DNA of 64,000 bases, from contig DYKB01000033.1 in assembly GCA_020722815.1 (NCBI GenBank), positions 1-64,000 of the forward strand, written 5' to 3'. A program made the position numbers and the translations under genes. The stretch's first letter is position 1. Each line of letters opens with the position of its first letter. This document shows, piece by piece, positions 1 through 8,322 of this stretch. Under the pieces are notes generated by a model. The model had not been told where the DNA came from and made no database searches. It worked only from the letters and a program-made list of their open reading frames with translations. Origin of the DNA: Caldithrix sp. Lineage in GTDB: Bacteria > Zhuqueibacterota > Zhuqueibacteria > Thermofontimicrobiales > Sulfurfontimicrobiaceae.

Positions 1-1008
1 GAGCGTCATATCAGGCATTCCAACGCCGGAGCATTGGAACGAGAGTAAAATCAGATCTGACGCAGAGCGTCATATCAGGCATTCCAACGCCGGAGCGTTG
101 GAACGAGAGTAAAATCAGATCTGACGCAGAGCGTCATATCAGGCATTCCAACGCCGGAGCGTTGGAACGAGAGTAAAATCAGATCTGACGCAGAGCGTCA
201 TATCAGGCATTCCAACGCCGGAGCATTGGAACGAGAGTAAAATCAGACTTGACGCAGAGCGTCATATCAGGCATTCCAACGCCGGAGCGTTGGAACGAGA
301 GTAAAATCAGACTTGACGCAGAGCGTCATATCAGGCATTCCAACGCCGGAGCATTGGAACGAGAGTAAAATCAGACTTGACGCAGAGCGTCATATCAGGC
401 ATTCCAACGCCGGAGCGTTGGAACGAGAGTAAAATCAGATCTGACGCAGAGCGTCATATCAGGCATTCCAACGCCGGAGCGTTGGAACGAGAGTAAAATC
501 AGACTTGACGCAGAGCGTCATATCAGGCATTCCAACGCCGGAGCGTTGGAACGAGAGTAAAATCAGACTTGACGCAGAGCGTCATATCAGGCATTCCAAC
601 GCCGGAGCGTTGGAACGAGGACAAAATCAGATCTGACGTAAAACGTCAAATCAGGCATTCCAACGCCGGAGCATTGGAACGAGAGTAAAATCAGATCTGA
701 CGCAGAGCGTCATATCAGGCATTCCAACGCCGGAGCGTTGGAACGAGGACAAAATCAGATCTGACGTAAAACGTCAAATCAGGCATTCCAACGCCGGAGC
801 ATTGGAACGAGGACAAAATCAGACTTGACGCAGAGCGTCATATCAGGCATTCCAACGCCGGAGCATTGGAACGAGAGTAAAATCAGACTTGACGCAGAGC
901 GTCATATCAGGCATTCCAACGCCGGAGCGTTGGAACGAGAGTAAAATCAGATCTGACGCAAAGCGTCATATCAGGCATTCCAACGCCGGAGCATTGGAAC
1001 GAGAGTAA
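1..1008. repeat. 64-bp tandem repeat array, about 15.75 copies
   Basis: Units start at 1, 65, 129 and every 64 bp up to 961; the last is cut off at 1008 and the array probably continues left of the window. Each unit holds two hairpins. One has 9-bp arms, TTCCAACGC-CGGA-GCGTTGGAA; in seven units the right arm reads GCATTGGAA. The second spans the unit junction, TGACGC-AGA-GCGTCA. At two junctions (635-649 and 763-777) it becomes TGACGT-AAA-ACGTCA, so the closing pair changed on both sides and the stem is kept. Some units also carry the palindrome TCAGATCTGA, others the broken form TCAGACTTGA. There are no unique spacers, so it is not CRISPR. The GTTGGAACGAG end resembles REP-type palindromes. 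It lies downstream of the minus-strand block ending at 1093. Confidence 0.97.
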
Positions 1009-1092
1009 CCTCCTGCAGGGTTCGATTTAATAAATTTTTTTATGGCCAAATTCTACAACTGACACAGCACGTCACCACTGCAGAGGGGGAGG

Positions 1093-2121
1093 TTAAAAAA
1101 TAATCCCCATTGAAAAGCGATGCACATTTTCCAATCGACCAAAATCAGCGTAGGCATAGTCAACTTTAACCTGAAAATTCCCCAGAAATCGGGCAATCAC
1201 GCCACCACCGAGGTTTAATCCACCTTCTGTGTCCCGCAAAAAAAGATCGCGATAGCCGCCGCGCAGGAAGAACCAGTTATGCAAACCATATTCCGCCCCG
1301 ATATGAACACTCTCCGTGTTATCCGAGGGGTGAACAGCATCGATGGCCAATGTAAATTGATTCATCTCATTTTTTATCAGATCGATAGCGAGACCGGCCT
1401 GAAAAGTCAATGGCAGCGGCCACGAATCGGTTTTTAATTCGGCAAAAGTCCGTTCGTTATTGCCCATTTTACTTGGGTCCAGATCATAATACACCAGCAG
1501 GTCATCACCCGCCATCCGCATATCGGTGCCGAAATTCGTGAGTGAAGCACCGATACGCATATGATGAAAACCAGTGACGAATAAGGTGCCAATATCCAGC
1601 GCCATCCCGTGTGCGCGTTCCTTCCAGATTTGTTGATGGATGTACTTACCAGTAAAGCCAATCGAGAACCGATCCGTCAGGCCAACACCGTAGCTCACTG
1701 CCAGCGAAAGATCATTGGCCGTAAAAAATTCACCTGTCCCCTGAGGATAATCTATTGTCGTTACCTTCATCTCACCCATGTGTAAAGCTGTGAGACTGAA
1801 ACCAAGCGTACCAAGTCGACTTAAAGGTAACACCAACCCTGCAAATTCATATTGTAAATCTGCCAGCCATTCTGTATGCACGAAAATGACTTCCGGCCGG
1901 GTCAGACGCGGGATACCACCGGGATTCCAGTAAAGTGCACTGGCATCATTGGCAGTTCCAACAAATGCCCCCCCCATACCAATTGCCCGGGCACCAGCCC
2001 CGATTTCCAGAAATGAGGCAGCGGTCATCCCGACTTTAGAAACACTCTGGCCATTTTGTGCCAGCAGTGTCGAAAATAAGAGCAGGTTGCTGAGGATAAT
2101 TATCAAGATAAATCTTAACAT
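1093..2121 (-). CDS. PorV/PorQ-family outer-membrane barrel protein
   Basis: A 342-residue protein with a signal peptide (hydrophobic residues about 3-20, cleavage near LLAQ). The motif GAGARAIGMGGAFVGTAND followed by ALYWNPGG is typical of the PorV/PorQ (UPF0164-like, FadL-related) outer-membrane family. The rest is alternating beta strands ending in an aromatic residue (MGIIF), as expected for a barrel. In T9SS bacteria PorV-type proteins receive cargo after export and pass it to the surface-attachment machinery; that role here is inferred. It is the last gene of a minus-strand block, 31 bp after the T9SS-sorted protein encoded upstream on the same strand, so co-transcription is likely. The start at 2121 is followed directly by the signal peptide. 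Confidence 0.85.
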   Translation of the reverse strand: MLRFILIIILSNLLLFSTLLAQNGQSVSKVGMTAASFLEIGAGARAIGMGGAFVGTANDASALYWNPGGIPRLTRPEVIFVHTEWLADLQYEFAGLVLPLSRLGTLGFSLTALHMGEMKVTTIDYPQGTGEFFTANDLSLAVSYGVGLTDRFSIGFTGKYIHQQIWKERAHGMALDIGTLFVTGFHHMRIGASLTNFGTDMRMAGDDLLVYYDLDPSKMGNNERTFAELKTDSWPLPLTFQAGLAIDLIKNEMNQFTLAIDAVHPSDNTESVHIGAEYGLHNWFFLRGGYRDLFLRDTEGGLNLGGGVIARFLGNFQVKVDYAYADFGRLENVHRFSMGIIF

Positions 2122-2152
2122 TATCAGCTATCTCCTTTTAACAAGGTCAAAT

Positions 2153-5100
2153 TTATTTGATAACCGCAAATTTACCGGTTTTTTCACCAATATCAGGTGC
2201 TTCGATATGATACAAATAAACACCATAAGCGATATCCTGACCATCTTTTGAAACGAGATCCCATGTTACTGCACCCGAAGTTGTGAATCCCAGAGTTGAA
2301 CTGGAACCACCATAATGCTCAATGGTGTCCACCAGATAGCCGCGAATGGTGTAAATACGAATTGTGCACCGTTCCGGCAGATTGATGAAATAGATCCGAT
2401 GTTCCCCCCGGCCAAACTTAAAGGGCGAACGTGTCTCCCAGGATGCCCCGACCACATACGGATTGGGTACAACATCGATATTCTCCAGGTCTGACTTCGC
2501 TTGCTCTTTGCTATATCCGGAGCCTTCGACTGTAAATCGTACATAATCACCGGTGCGATAAGGCTTCGTCGTGGCAATTCGCAAAATCGTTCCAGGTTGT
2601 GGTGGTACGACAGTTCTGGCCTGGGTATCCTTTTCAAAGAGAATTTGCCAGGTGGTGCTGATTTTTAACTTATTCAAATTATTATCGACATAAATCACGA
2701 TTGATTCCGTAGTATCCGGGGTCAGGGTACAATCTTTGACGACATCCCGGAATAAAAATTTAGCTGGTTTATTTTCAGTTATATTCCAGACAGCGAATTT
2801 GACAGGTGCTTTGGGCGAACCAATGCCGCCATCATTTGACGTATCAACCACGGTGTCAGAAAATCGAATTTCATAATCTGCCGGATAGGGAATGTTAATG
2901 TTGAAAGCCGGATTAGTTTCACTTGAAAATCGGGGATCAAATTGCACAAAAGTTTTATAATTGGTGTATCCAACGGTTATGCCGGTTTTCAGCCAATCAA
3001 TTTTGACTTCTGGTGGATTATTGAGATCGATAACCATTCCATCGAACATTGGGGTATCAAGTGCTTCCGTGAGCATAGGCGTCTCCGGAATAGCAATGGA
3101 TTTATTTTCGCCCGAGACCCGATAGATGGTGTAAAATGACACCCCCTGATTGTGGAAAAGAGCCGTATCCCGAAAAGCAATTTCGTACTGCTGGGCATGT
3201 CGAATTGAATCATTGATGATAAAATGAATATTTTCACTTCCGAAAGCACCAGTTCCGATGGTAAATTTTTCGATATTATCCTTGATTCCCGGCTGGGAAT
3301 AGCCTGCCGGAGAGACATTGGGAGTCACCAAGGCGGTATTGATATCAGTTTCAACATTTCCGAATTGATCCACCTTGATAACACTGGCACATTCAGAGGG
3401 CGTGATCCCTTCAATTGTCCCGGTCGCACTGGTATCAATTAAACCGCGATCGTATGAAACCACCGCATAAAAGTAGGTCTGCCCATTCTGGACATCCTTA
3501 TCCACATAAAGATGCTTTAATCCAGTATCATCCCCGAGATTGTATTTGACACCTTCCACATCAATTGGATGCAATCCTTTGCGACTATTTTTCAAATCAA
3601 ATTGGGCAATTGGTTTTTTAAATGTTAACCGGCCATAAGCATCCGTGATTTTCCGCGCCTCAAGAAACTCGGCTTCAGTGCTGCGATAAATTTTATAGCC
3701 TTCAAAATCAAATTCCTGGAGAAATGGATCCCATGAAATTTCGGCTTGGTCATCCCATTTTAAAATAACCTGACCATCGCCTGGAATTACCGTTAATCGG
3801 GGTTTGTCCGGCGGTTTAGCAAATCGATAATCAGCATTATAAATTTGTTGGACAGTTTTTTTCGTTCGGGCGAGATCATCGGTATCTTCACCAAAAATCA
3901 AGCTCATGGAATAATTTTCGGTCTGGCCGGCTTTTAAAGGAAAGGGACCAGATGAAAAATACATGGCCAGATTCGCCGTTACCTGCAGCGCATCTTTTGG
4001 CTGAGGAGATGAACGAAACGCCCGCCAATTTTGATTTTCATTCCAGAGTTCATAAGGTGTATGCACCGGAAAAATTTCAAATCCGGTCAAGCCAATCTGA
4101 TCAGATTCATCTTTATCCAGATAATCAAAATTAGGTTCGCCAGGGGTAGGTCGACCATCAGCTTCACCTTCATCTGGACCGGTATAATCCGGGTCATAAG
4201 GACTTAATCCATCTTTCCCCACATCATCGAAAACAGGCTCGCCCGAATCCCAGGTACCGTTTTCATTCAAATCTTCAAAGCCTTTCCAGTCAATATCTTC
4301 ATCACCAGACCAATGCGAACGCAATTCACGGCCGGGATAATAGGATAGATACGCCTGTGGATCCGTAATACCATACGGATAGGTATCAATCCAGTTTCCG
4401 GGACCACTGACACGGCTTTCGTTAACAATACCGTCAGAATCGTTGTCCCGAATATCATTTTCGATGCCGGGACTTTCCAGAAATGCAAAGCCGGTGACGC
4501 CAACTGGTGACCAGTTTCCTGGCGTTCCAAAGCCATTGTAATCCCACGCCCAGGCGAGATCAAGGAGCAAATCATAACTTCCGGTATCATCCGAGGAATC
4601 ATCTGTTCCCCCAACACCCCAGTCGATGTAGAAGACATAGAAAGTACTATCGTAATCCGTCTTACCTTCGTTGGTAATCGAATAAATGGCAAAAATAACA
4701 TCTTCCGCCAGTACTTGTGACCATTGAAAAAGCCGCGTCGCGACTTCAAGTCCCAAACCGCGCCGTTCCGGATTGGTTGGATCGGGATAAAAATCCCATT
4801 CCTCATCGGGATCATCATCAAATACGAAATAAGTTTCCAGATCAGCATTTTTGATATTTTTGCCAAAAAAACCATTCCATTTACCATTCCAGCCGGGATC
4901 GGATGCGTCGTCCATTTTATCCGGCCAGGAAGCCGGCCAGGTCTTGGGATCATCACTCATCGCCGGTTCTTCACCTTTGGTGTTGAAATAACCTGGTAAT
5001 GGTCCCCAGCCCCAAAGTTCATCATTCGGACCCGTATCCACAAACTCCCGATATTGCGTTTCCATGGGGTAGATGACTTTTCCATTTCTATCAATCGTTC

Positions 5101-5362
5101 GCGATTGCACCACCAGTGCTACCCCATCCACATAAGAATGACCACTCCCCTTGGGCCATTCACAGGAGGGTTGATCCGGCCAATGAGAAACTTCACCCCA
5201 ATTGATGAAGATAGTGCGGACCAGATTGCCATCCATAATACCCTGCCGGCGAAATTTGGTATTGCCGGTATTCAGATCTGGTTTCCGCTGGGCAAAAAGC
5301 GTATTAGCCGGCAGAATAAAAAATATTAAAAAAGCTAATAATATTAGAAAGTTAGTTTGCAT
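2153..5362 (-). CDS. Large secreted protein with Fn3-like module and T9SS-type C-terminal domain
   Basis: About 1069 residues from the chosen start at 5362, which has a GAGG-type ribosome site and leads straight into a signal peptide (FLILLAFLIFFILP, then LFAQ); an in-frame ATG at 5392 would add ten residues before it. The first half contains Asp/Gly-rich stretches (DDNSDGIVNE-like, DLNENGTWD) that may bind calcium. Around residue 530 a fibronectin type III-like module begins (DKPRLTVIPGDGQVILKWD). The C-terminus (IRIYTIRGYLVDTIEH ... GQDIAYGVYLYHIEAP ... GKFAVIK) is a FlgD-like Ig/T9SS sorting domain. It is probably displayed on the surface. It sits between the PorV-like barrel and the TonB receptor, a grouping common in T9SS lineages. 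Its ligand is unknown. Confidence 0.8.
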   Translation of the reverse strand: MQTNFLILLAFLIFFILPANTLFAQRKPDLNTGNTKFRRQGIMDGNLVRTIFINWGEVSHWPDQPSCEWPKGSGHSYVDGVALVVQSRTIDRNGKVIYPMETQYREFVDTGPNDELWGWGPLPGYFNTKGEEPAMSDDPKTWPASWPDKMDDASDPGWNGKWNGFFGKNIKNADLETYFVFDDDPDEEWDFYPDPTNPERRGLGLEVATRLFQWSQVLAEDVIFAIYSITNEGKTDYDSTFYVFYIDWGVGGTDDSSDDTGSYDLLLDLAWAWDYNGFGTPGNWSPVGVTGFAFLESPGIENDIRDNDSDGIVNESRVSGPGNWIDTYPYGITDPQAYLSYYPGRELRSHWSGDEDIDWKGFEDLNENGTWDSGEPVFDDVGKDGLSPYDPDYTGPDEGEADGRPTPGEPNFDYLDKDESDQIGLTGFEIFPVHTPYELWNENQNWRAFRSSPQPKDALQVTANLAMYFSSGPFPLKAGQTENYSMSLIFGEDTDDLARTKKTVQQIYNADYRFAKPPDKPRLTVIPGDGQVILKWDDQAEISWDPFLQEFDFEGYKIYRSTEAEFLEARKITDAYGRLTFKKPIAQFDLKNSRKGLHPIDVEGVKYNLGDDTGLKHLYVDKDVQNGQTYFYAVVSYDRGLIDTSATGTIEGITPSECASVIKVDQFGNVETDINTALVTPNVSPAGYSQPGIKDNIEKFTIGTGAFGSENIHFIINDSIRHAQQYEIAFRDTALFHNQGVSFYTIYRVSGENKSIAIPETPMLTEALDTPMFDGMVIDLNNPPEVKIDWLKTGITVGYTNYKTFVQFDPRFSSETNPAFNINIPYPADYEIRFSDTVVDTSNDGGIGSPKAPVKFAVWNITENKPAKFLFRDVVKDCTLTPDTTESIVIYVDNNLNKLKISTTWQILFEKDTQARTVVPPQPGTILRIATTKPYRTGDYVRFTVEGSGYSKEQAKSDLENIDVVPNPYVVGASWETRSPFKFGRGEHRIYFINLPERCTIRIYTIRGYLVDTIEHYGGSSSTLGFTTSGAVTWDLVSKDGQDIAYGVYLYHIEAPDIGEKTGKFAVIK

Positions 5363-5463
5363 AATCAACCTCAATTTGATGAAATAGGTCAATTTGAGTG
5401 CATTTTAAGCGTTTAATTTGACAAATTAACAATTTGTTCTATATTTTTTCAGACAAACGCTCA

Positions 5464-8160
5464 TTAAAATTCGAATTCAAAGCCCACCTGAACTTCTCTG
5501 GGTGCTGAATAAAAGTCCGGCCGGGTGATATATTGATTATAGGTGTTGATCCCCTGTGGACGTAAGCCACCGGTCGAAAGTGAAGCCAATGAATAGGTTG
5601 CCCGTCCCGTATCGGAATAGACATTTAATTCATTCAGTCGATCAAGAAGATTATAAATTCTTAAAAATAAGGAAAGATTAAAATTCGCGAGTTTAAAGTC
5701 CCGATAACTGTAGAAATCAAAGTTATAAACAATCGGCCTGCGGGCGCTGTTTTCTACGATTGCGCGTGTCGTTTGATAAGTTGGCGTATAGGGCAAGCCG
5801 GTTCCAACGCGGCCAATCAGGCTCATGGCAAAGTATTGAACTGGCACGAAGGTCAACGAAAGATTTAATTGATGCCTTCGATCCCAGTCAAGCGGTACCA
5901 TCTGCTTGGTTGGTTCACGACCGGCCTGACTATCGAGAAAGGCCGAATTCGGGTCCGAAGCATTCCCTTTCGCTATCTGATAGGTGTAATCCAGACTGGC
6001 CCCGATTCCTTCTGATTGCCGTTTTTTCAGCGACAGCGTAACCCCTTTCACATTTCCATAATCACGATTGATATACCGGGCATAACGAATTCCTGCCAGG
6101 GTATAGAGCACTTCTGTCCCCAGAAGATTTCGAATATCTTTATAAAAAACCGTCACATCCACTGAAAAGTCGGTCATGATTTGCTGCTGCAAACCGATTT
6201 CATAGCTGACAGTTTGCTCTGGTTTTAGATTCGCATTTCCAATTGTGTTCAGAACGCTATTGGGGGGCGGTGCCGGGGTACTTTGCAATTCAAAAATATC
6301 AAATTCAGGATTCGTATAAAGATAATCCAGGCGTGGGGTCTGGAAAAAATGTCCGTAGGAAACATGGATTTTTCCCTGATCGGTTATGGGATAAGCCAAC
6401 CCGAACCTGGGACTGAATTGCATACTTTTCTTTGCTGCATCGGTTGGTGATGTATCCGGTTCCTGAAAATTCTGTGGAATACTCCCGTTGGGATTGAAAT
6501 AGTCAAATCGGAAGCCAGCATTGACAATCATGTAATCCAGTTCAACTTTATCCTGAAAATAAGCCGAAATTTCCACCGGCTGATGCGCGTACTGATTGTT
6601 CTTAAATGTCGTTATAGGACTCATTCGGCCTGGTTCGTCAAGAATGACCTGATATTCATGAAGCCAAAGTTTATGCTTTTTATATTCGAGACCAAATTTA
6701 AGTTGATGATATTTATTGACCTGACTCGTGAGATCCAATTTCGCCAAACTCGTTTGCGTCTTGCGTTTGAACTGCCACATTTGCAGGCCACCGGTATAAA
6801 AGGCATTTGAACCGGCATCCTGCAATCGTATTTCCGAGACATAGCCAGCATCATAAGGATCTTCATGGACGTATTGCTTATAGTTTTTATTGAAATGCGA
6901 GAATTTTAACGTTCCAAAGGTACGGCTGCTGAAAACATGCGTCCACGAAAAGCTATGTTTAATGCCCTCGTCGAAATAGCGATAAGTGCCATCAGGATTT
7001 AAGCGGAATTCATGGACATAATTTTGATATTCATTATTTTCGCGTAAAATTTCGTAACTCAATTTTTCTGAAGCTACCGGTTTATAAGTCAATTTTCCCT
7101 GGAGACTTAATCTTTGACTGGGATTCATTGGAATGGCTTCCGCTTCATCAATCAATTTTTGGGCGGTTTCGTCATTAAATGGGTAAATTTTGCCCTGCGA
7201 CATGATGGTCCAGGCGTCAGTTCGGGTTGGGCCAGATTGAAAATTGGACGAATCAGAAGGGACGAAAACCTTTTTACCATACAAAAAGCCGTCGCTGTTA
7301 AAATATCTGCCGGTAGCAAAAAAGGTCAGTTTATCACTTGAAAACGGCCAAACAGGACCTTCCAGGGTGAGTTGGCCGTTATAGGTCGGGTTAATTTTAT
7401 CAATATTCCAGAAAATATCCTTGTTGGAACTGATGTGATCACCAAAATATGCTGTCGCCTGGCCGTGTAATTGACGACCACCTTCTTTGGTGACAATATT
7501 CACCACCCCACTCATGGCCTGGCCATATTCGGCATTAAAAGTTCCGCTAATCACTTCTAGCTCGGAAATAGAACTGTTTTCCACCTGGAAAGCCGCATTG
7601 CCGGAATAGGCATCATTGACCGGGATACCATCAATCATATACATCACTTCCCCGGTACGTCCGCCGCGAAAGTGACCCTCTACCACGCCGGCCTGCAAAT
7701 TCACCACATCATTAAAATTTTCCACCGGCAGCATGGAAATTGTTTCAGCACCAATAACCGCTTCACTGGAAGTCAAATCCATCTGTACCAGTGGTCTTTC
7801 AGCGACAATTGTAACTTCCTTTCCAAGTTCCAGAACCTTTTCACTGAGTTTAAAGTCCAGACGACGGGTTTTGTCAATAGAAACACGTACTTGCTCATAA
7901 GCTTGCGGATCATATCCCATCATCCTGGCAATGATACGATAATTGCCGGGTGGCACCATGAGGATCATGTAATCCCCACTTAAATCGGATGCCGCCCCCA
8001 GTGTTGTCCCATCCACGAGAATGTTGACGCCAGGTAAAGGCTCACCTGTTTTGGCATCTGTGACACGTCCGGCAATCTTTCCGGTTGTCCCACCTAAAAG
8101 AATCGAACTGAACAGTAAGGAAAAGAAGATTATACCAATGAATGAATTTTTAAATTTCAT
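5464..8160 (-). CDS. TonB-dependent receptor with carboxypeptidase-regulatory-like domain
   Basis: 898 residues. A signal peptide is followed by a carboxypeptidase-regulatory-like beta-sandwich (about residues 27-110; GKIAGRVTDAKTGEPLPGVNI). The plug follows (about 120-230; ending SGVVNIVTKEGG), then a long beta barrel ending in the aromatic tail VGFEFEF. This is the Oar/SusC-like architecture of FCB outer-membrane receptors, which import glycans, siderophores or peptides using TonB energy. No SusD-like lipoprotein lies next to it, so a classical Sus pair is not supported. The gene is upstream of the T9SS protein and PorV-like gene in the same block (gap of 101 bp). The nearby carbohydrate-binding protein and LacI regulator suggest, but do not prove, a sugar substrate. 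Confidence 0.92.
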   Translation of the reverse strand: MKFKNSFIGIIFFSLLFSSILLGGTTGKIAGRVTDAKTGEPLPGVNILVDGTTLGAASDLSGDYMILMVPPGNYRIIARMMGYDPQAYEQVRVSIDKTRRLDFKLSEKVLELGKEVTIVAERPLVQMDLTSSEAVIGAETISMLPVENFNDVVNLQAGVVEGHFRGGRTGEVMYMIDGIPVNDAYSGNAAFQVENSSISELEVISGTFNAEYGQAMSGVVNIVTKEGGRQLHGQATAYFGDHISSNKDIFWNIDKINPTYNGQLTLEGPVWPFSSDKLTFFATGRYFNSDGFLYGKKVFVPSDSSNFQSGPTRTDAWTIMSQGKIYPFNDETAQKLIDEAEAIPMNPSQRLSLQGKLTYKPVASEKLSYEILRENNEYQNYVHEFRLNPDGTYRYFDEGIKHSFSWTHVFSSRTFGTLKFSHFNKNYKQYVHEDPYDAGYVSEIRLQDAGSNAFYTGGLQMWQFKRKTQTSLAKLDLTSQVNKYHQLKFGLEYKKHKLWLHEYQVILDEPGRMSPITTFKNNQYAHQPVEISAYFQDKVELDYMIVNAGFRFDYFNPNGSIPQNFQEPDTSPTDAAKKSMQFSPRFGLAYPITDQGKIHVSYGHFFQTPRLDYLYTNPEFDIFELQSTPAPPPNSVLNTIGNANLKPEQTVSYEIGLQQQIMTDFSVDVTVFYKDIRNLLGTEVLYTLAGIRYARYINRDYGNVKGVTLSLKKRQSEGIGASLDYTYQIAKGNASDPNSAFLDSQAGREPTKQMVPLDWDRRHQLNLSLTFVPVQYFAMSLIGRVGTGLPYTPTYQTTRAIVENSARRPIVYNFDFYSYRDFKLANFNLSLFLRIYNLLDRLNELNVYSDTGRATYSLASLSTGGLRPQGINTYNQYITRPDFYSAPREVQVGFEFEF

Positions 8161-8274
8161 TTAAAAACCTCACTCAAGTAAAAATATGAAAAGAGAATAT
8201 TATCCTTATAAAAACTCTAAATGGATTGGAAATTCGTAATTATTTTTTTTGTTCAAGATTCAAGGATAACAAAT

Positions 8275-8304
8275 GAGCCGCATCCTTTATGAAAGACGCG
8301 GCTC
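8275..8304 (-). terminator. Possible weak terminator hairpin after the CBM protein
   Basis: GAGCCGC (8275-8281) pairs with GCGGCTC (8298-8304). Read on the minus strand the hairpin lies about 20 bp after the stop codon at 8323 and is followed by ATTTGTT rather than a clean T tract, so it is a weak intrinsic terminator or a transcript-stabilising stem. Confidence 0.45.
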
Positions 8305-8322
8305 CTGAGGCTTAGCGCATAA

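Noticed and set aside
1..1008. CRISPR array
   Set aside because: The units are contiguous near-identical 64-mers; there are no unique spacers between repeats.
4267..4956. Long open frame of 229 codons on the minus strand
   Set aside because: It is an off-frame reading of the T9SS-sorted protein gene, with no signal, start context or family match.
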